Positions 6,811 to 8,313 of a stretch of DNA of 8,313 nucleotides are shown here, in pieces. Every line of letters starts with the position of its first letter. Positions within the stretch are counted from its first letter, which is position 1. The stretch comes from an uncultured Methylotenera sp. (GTDB lineage: Bacteria; Pseudomonadota; Gammaproteobacteria; Burkholderiales; Methylophilaceae): positions 1 through 8,313 of the forward strand of contig CALFXV010000220.1 in assembly GCA_937957775.1 (NCBI GenBank), in the 5' to 3' direction. Made by a program: the position numbers and the translations under genes. The notes under the pieces were generated by a model that saw nothing but the letters and a program-made list of their open reading frames with translations, did not search any database and had not been told where the DNA came from.

Positions 6811-6822
6811 GTCTTAATTGGC
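6802..6822. terminator. AT-rich palindrome containing both stop codons of the converging genes
   Basis: AATTAAG (6805-6811) and CTTAATT (6813-6819) are perfect inverted repeats around one T. Two G-U type pairs and a G-C pair extend the symmetry to 6802-6822. The stop codon of envC (6808-6810) and that of the facing lipoprotein gene (6814-6816) lie symmetrically inside it. The AT-rich stem lacks a following T run, so it is a poor intrinsic terminator; it may act bidirectionally or simply reflect two TTAA-containing ends. Confidence 0.3.
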
Positions 6823-7071
6823 TTTGCTGGCCGCTTCGGCTTGGGCTTTCGCCGCGTTCATTTGCGCTTCCAATGCAGCCGCGTCCAATGTGATACCAGG
6901 CACACGTTCTTCCGCAGTAGGCTCATAGCCGCCCGTGGCCGTGCTTGTTTCTGCCGCAGGTGCAGCTGCAGCAGGCGCTTCAACCGGCGCAGCCGCTTCT
7001 TCTTGGCCGCAACCTTGCAACACCAAACCAGCCAAACCAACTACTAAAATAGCGCGTAATAACAAAGACAT
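6814..7071 (-). CDS. Small Ala-rich lipoprotein of unknown function
   Basis: An 85-residue predicted lipoprotein that I do not recognise. Residues 1-20 are a hydrophobic signal ending in a lipobox (L-Q-G before Cys21), so Cys21 should be lipidated after signal peptidase II cleavage. The residue after it is Gly, not Asp, which favours outer-membrane sorting by the E. coli rule. The mature part has a low-complexity Ala/Pro/Glu stretch (about 25-42), then a less biased Y-E-P-T-A-E-E-R-V-P-G-I-T segment (49-61). It ends in a short Ala-rich helix (about 62-84). The ATG at 7071 is preceded by AAAGGAAAG, a good ribosome binding site, which supports a real gene. It converges on envC with a three-base gap, so it is unlikely to be part of that operon. 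No domain is visible. Confidence 0.75.
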   Translation of the reverse strand: MSLLLRAILVVGLAGLVLQGCGQEEAAAPVEAPAAAAPAAETSTATGGYEPTAEERVPGITLDAAALEAQMNAAKAQAEAASKAN

Positions 7072-7237
7072 AATGCTTTCCTTTTTTAATCAAGTCGTAT
7101 AAAAATAATACCGCGCTTAAGCTGGCCATCAGCCTGCACAGGCCTATATAGCGCGGTTCAAACAGTCTAACCAAAAGCCTGTAGCTGACTGTGAATTTAA
7201 TGTAATAGTTCTGTATCCAATTGTAACAATGGTCGGC
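7072..7237. other. Intergenic region between yjbQ and the lipoprotein gene
   Basis: This 166-base gap holds the hairpin at 7111-7156 (separate entry) and weak promoter candidates for the lipoprotein gene on the minus strand. The first is TATTAT (7105-7110, 5/6 to the -10 box) with CTGATG (7127-7132, 3/6 to the -35 box) 16 bases upstream. The second is TATTAC (7202-7207) with TTGTTA (7224-7229), 16 bases apart and 4/6 each. A six-base inverted repeat, ACAGTC/GACTGT (7162-7167 and 7187-7192), is also present. None is decisive. Confidence 0.35.
7101..7156 (-). terminator. Probable intrinsic terminator downstream of clpB-yjbQ
   Basis: CCGCGCT (7111-7117) and AGCGCGG (7150-7156) are perfect seven-base inverted repeats. 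Inside them, GGCC pairs with GGCC (7124-7127 with 7141-7144), and GCCTG and CAGGC (7132-7136, 7139-7143) form a near-continuous palindrome. Read on the minus strand, the hairpin runs straight into TATTATTTTTAT. A GC-rich stem followed by a T-rich tract, about 80 bases after the yjbQ stop, fits a terminator for clpB-yjbQ. The 32-base interior is longer than usual, and the T-rich tract overlaps a candidate -10 box for the lipoprotein gene. Confidence 0.5.
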
Positions 7238-7657
7238 TTACTCGCCCAAAATGTGCAACAGCACCTTACGTTGAGCAGGCAGGTGCCGGTGTTCATATAA
7301 AAACACACCCTGCCATGTGCCCAGCGCCAGTTGCCCATTTAACACAGGAATGGCCAAATGAGTTTGCGTGAGCGCACTCCTAATGTGCGCCGGCATGTCA
7401 TCTGGGCCTTCCACCGTGTGCACAAACAGCGGGTCGCCATCTGGTACCAAGCGATTGAAAAAAGCTTCCATGTCGACTAAGACGTCTTGATCGTAATTTT
7501 CGTTGATCAATAAACTTGCCGAGGTGTGTTGAATGTACAGGGTCAACAAAGCAGTTTGCAAGCCACTTTGCTTGACGTGCGCAGCGACCTGCGCACTGAT
7601 ATCGTAAAGTCGCCTACCCTGGGTGCTGACCTGTATGCTTGCCGTGACTTGTTGCAT
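7238..7657 (-). CDS. yjbQ: YjbQ/UPF0047 family protein
   Basis: A small member of the UPF0047 family. E. coli YjbQ is reported to have weak thiamine-phosphate synthase activity, but the physiological role is unsettled. Family blocks seen are H-T-S-A-S-L-L-I-N-E-N (from residue 44), the D-M-E-A-F-F-N-R-L-V-P stretch, EGPDDMPAHIRSAL (83-96), and GTWQGVFLYEHR (113-124), all near-invariant in the family. An ATG at 7663 lies two bases after the clpB stop, but TAAGGA, which overlaps the clpB stop codon, is only correctly spaced (five bases) for the ATG at 7657. That start gives 139 residues, matching the E. coli length of about 138. The clpB-yjbQ junction is thus a tight operon with the ribosome binding site built on the clpB stop. 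Confidence 0.92.
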   Translation of the reverse strand: MQQVTASIQVSTQGRRLYDISAQVAAHVKQSGLQTALLTLYIQHTSASLLINENYDQDVLVDMEAFFNRLVPDGDPLFVHTVEGPDDMPAHIRSALTQTHLAIPVLNGQLALGTWQGVFLYEHRHLPAQRKVLLHILGE

Positions 7658-7665
7658 GGCCATCC

Positions 7666-8313
7666 TTAGGCTTTTGAAAAGACTATTTTACCCGCCTTTG
7701 CATCCACTTTAATCACGTCCTTGGCCATAAAGTCGCCATTTAAAATCTCGCGCGCCAAGGGGTTTTCTATTTCCGACTGAATCGCACGTTTTAATGGCCT
7801 GGCCCCGTAAACTGGATCGAAACCTGCGTTGGCAATTTCTGCAATCGCCGCCTCGCTCATCTCCAACTGCATGTCCATGGCCGCCAAGCGTTTTGCCAAG
7901 TACTGCAATTGTATTTTGGTAATCGAGCGTATATTGCTCTCATCCAAGGCGTGGAACACCACCACCTCATCGATACGGTTGATGAATTCCGGTCTGAAAT
8001 GCGTTTTTACTTCGCCCATCACCGCCAATTTCACCACTTGGTAATCTTGATCGCTCATGCTTTGTATCATTTGCGAGCCTAAATTACTGGTCATGATGAT
8101 CACGGTGTTTTTAAAATCCACCGTGCGGCCTTGGCCATCGGTTAAGCGGCCGTCGTCCAACACTTGCAACAAGACATTAAACACATCCGGGTGGGCTTTC
8201 TCCACCTCATCGAGCAGGATCACGCTATAGGGCTTGCGTCGCACCGCCTCGGTCAAGGTGCCGCCTTCTTCGTAACCGACGTAACCCGGCGGCGCGCCTA
8301 TCATGCGTGCAAC
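7666..8313 (-). CDS. clpB: ATP-dependent disaggregase ClpB, C-terminal part (5' end outside the window)
   Basis: This is the C-terminal part of ClpB, the hexameric AAA+ chaperone that works with DnaK to rescue aggregated proteins after heat stress. The frame continues to the window edge (V-A-R before M-I-G-A), so the N-terminal domain, first ATPase domain, middle domain and the second Walker A lie outside. Seen here are the second-domain pore loop [13 protein letters not shown], Walker [12 protein letters not shown], sensor 1 in IIMTSNLGS, the arginine-finger region [16 protein letters not shown], and sensor 2 in [18 protein letters not shown]. The sequence follows E. coli ClpB closely through these blocks and lacks the zinc-finger or ClpX/ClpP-docking features of other Clp proteins. 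yjbQ follows at once. Any heat-shock promoter would be off the window. Confidence 0.97.
   Translation of the reverse strand, partial: VARMIGAPPGYVGYEEGGTLTEAVRRKPYSVILLDEVEKAHPDVFNVLLQVLDDGRLTDGQGRTVDFKNTVIIMTSNLGSQMIQSMSDQDYQVVKLAVMGEVKTHFRPEFINRIDEVVVFHALDESNIRSITKIQLQYLAKRLAAMDMQLEMSEAAIAEIANAGFDPVYGARPLKRAIQSEIENPLAREILNGDFMAKDVIKVDAKAGKIVFSKA

Noticed and set aside
1..8313. CRISPR array, insertion sequence, tRNA or integration site
   Set aside because: Reading through the window I saw no regularly spaced repeats, transposase motifs, terminal inverted repeats with target duplications, or tRNA-like cloverleaf sequence.
1..8313. A previously undescribed multi-gene system
   Set aside because: Every gene except the SH3 protein and the small lipoprotein falls in a well-known housekeeping family, and the two unknowns are not adjacent.

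Overview
The window looks like a housekeeping stretch of a proteobacterial chromosome, most likely a betaproteobacterium. That placement is inference. It rests on the protein families (GpsA, SecB, GrxC, GpmI, EnvC, ClpB), a balanced base composition by eye, and an extra SH3-domain gene between secB and gpsA. A methylophilaceae- or Nitrosomonadales-like host is plausible but cannot be shown without a search. I see no mobile element, tRNA, rRNA or CRISPR array, and no convincing undescribed defence or biosynthetic system.

Layout: (1) 1-951, plus strand: the 3' part of a ComF-family phosphoribosyltransferase gene, then trmL (tRNA wobble-base methyltransferase) five bases later. (2) 948-3781, minus strand, read right to left: a membrane-anchored rhodanese (YibN-like), grxC, secB, a secreted tandem-SH3 protein, and gpsA. 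trmL and gpsA converge and overlap by a few bases. (3) 3782-3953: a divergent promoter region with a small palindrome. (4) 3954-6810, plus strand: gpmI, then envC ten bases later. (5) 6814-7071, minus strand: a small Ala-rich lipoprotein converging on envC, with both stop codons inside one palindrome. (6) 7072-7237: an intergenic region with a GC-rich hairpin followed by a T-rich tract. (7) 7238-8313, minus strand: the 3' part of clpB, then yjbQ.

The core from trmL to envC has the order and orientation I recall for E. coli: trmL converging on cysE-gpsA-secB-grxC-yibN, which diverge from gpmI-envC. Here cysE is absent between trmL and gpsA, and an SH3-domain gene lies between gpsA and secB.

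The genes serve separate basic functions: tRNA modification (TrmL), phospholipid precursor supply (GpsA), protein export (SecB), thiol redox and sulfur handling (GrxC, rhodanese), glycolysis (GpmI), septal peptidoglycan splitting through amidase activation (EnvC) and protein disaggregation (ClpB). Two themes recur. Genes are tightly packed with weak Shine-Dalgarno sequences, which suggests translational coupling. The EnvC LytM domain has lost its zinc ligands, as expected of an amidase activator.
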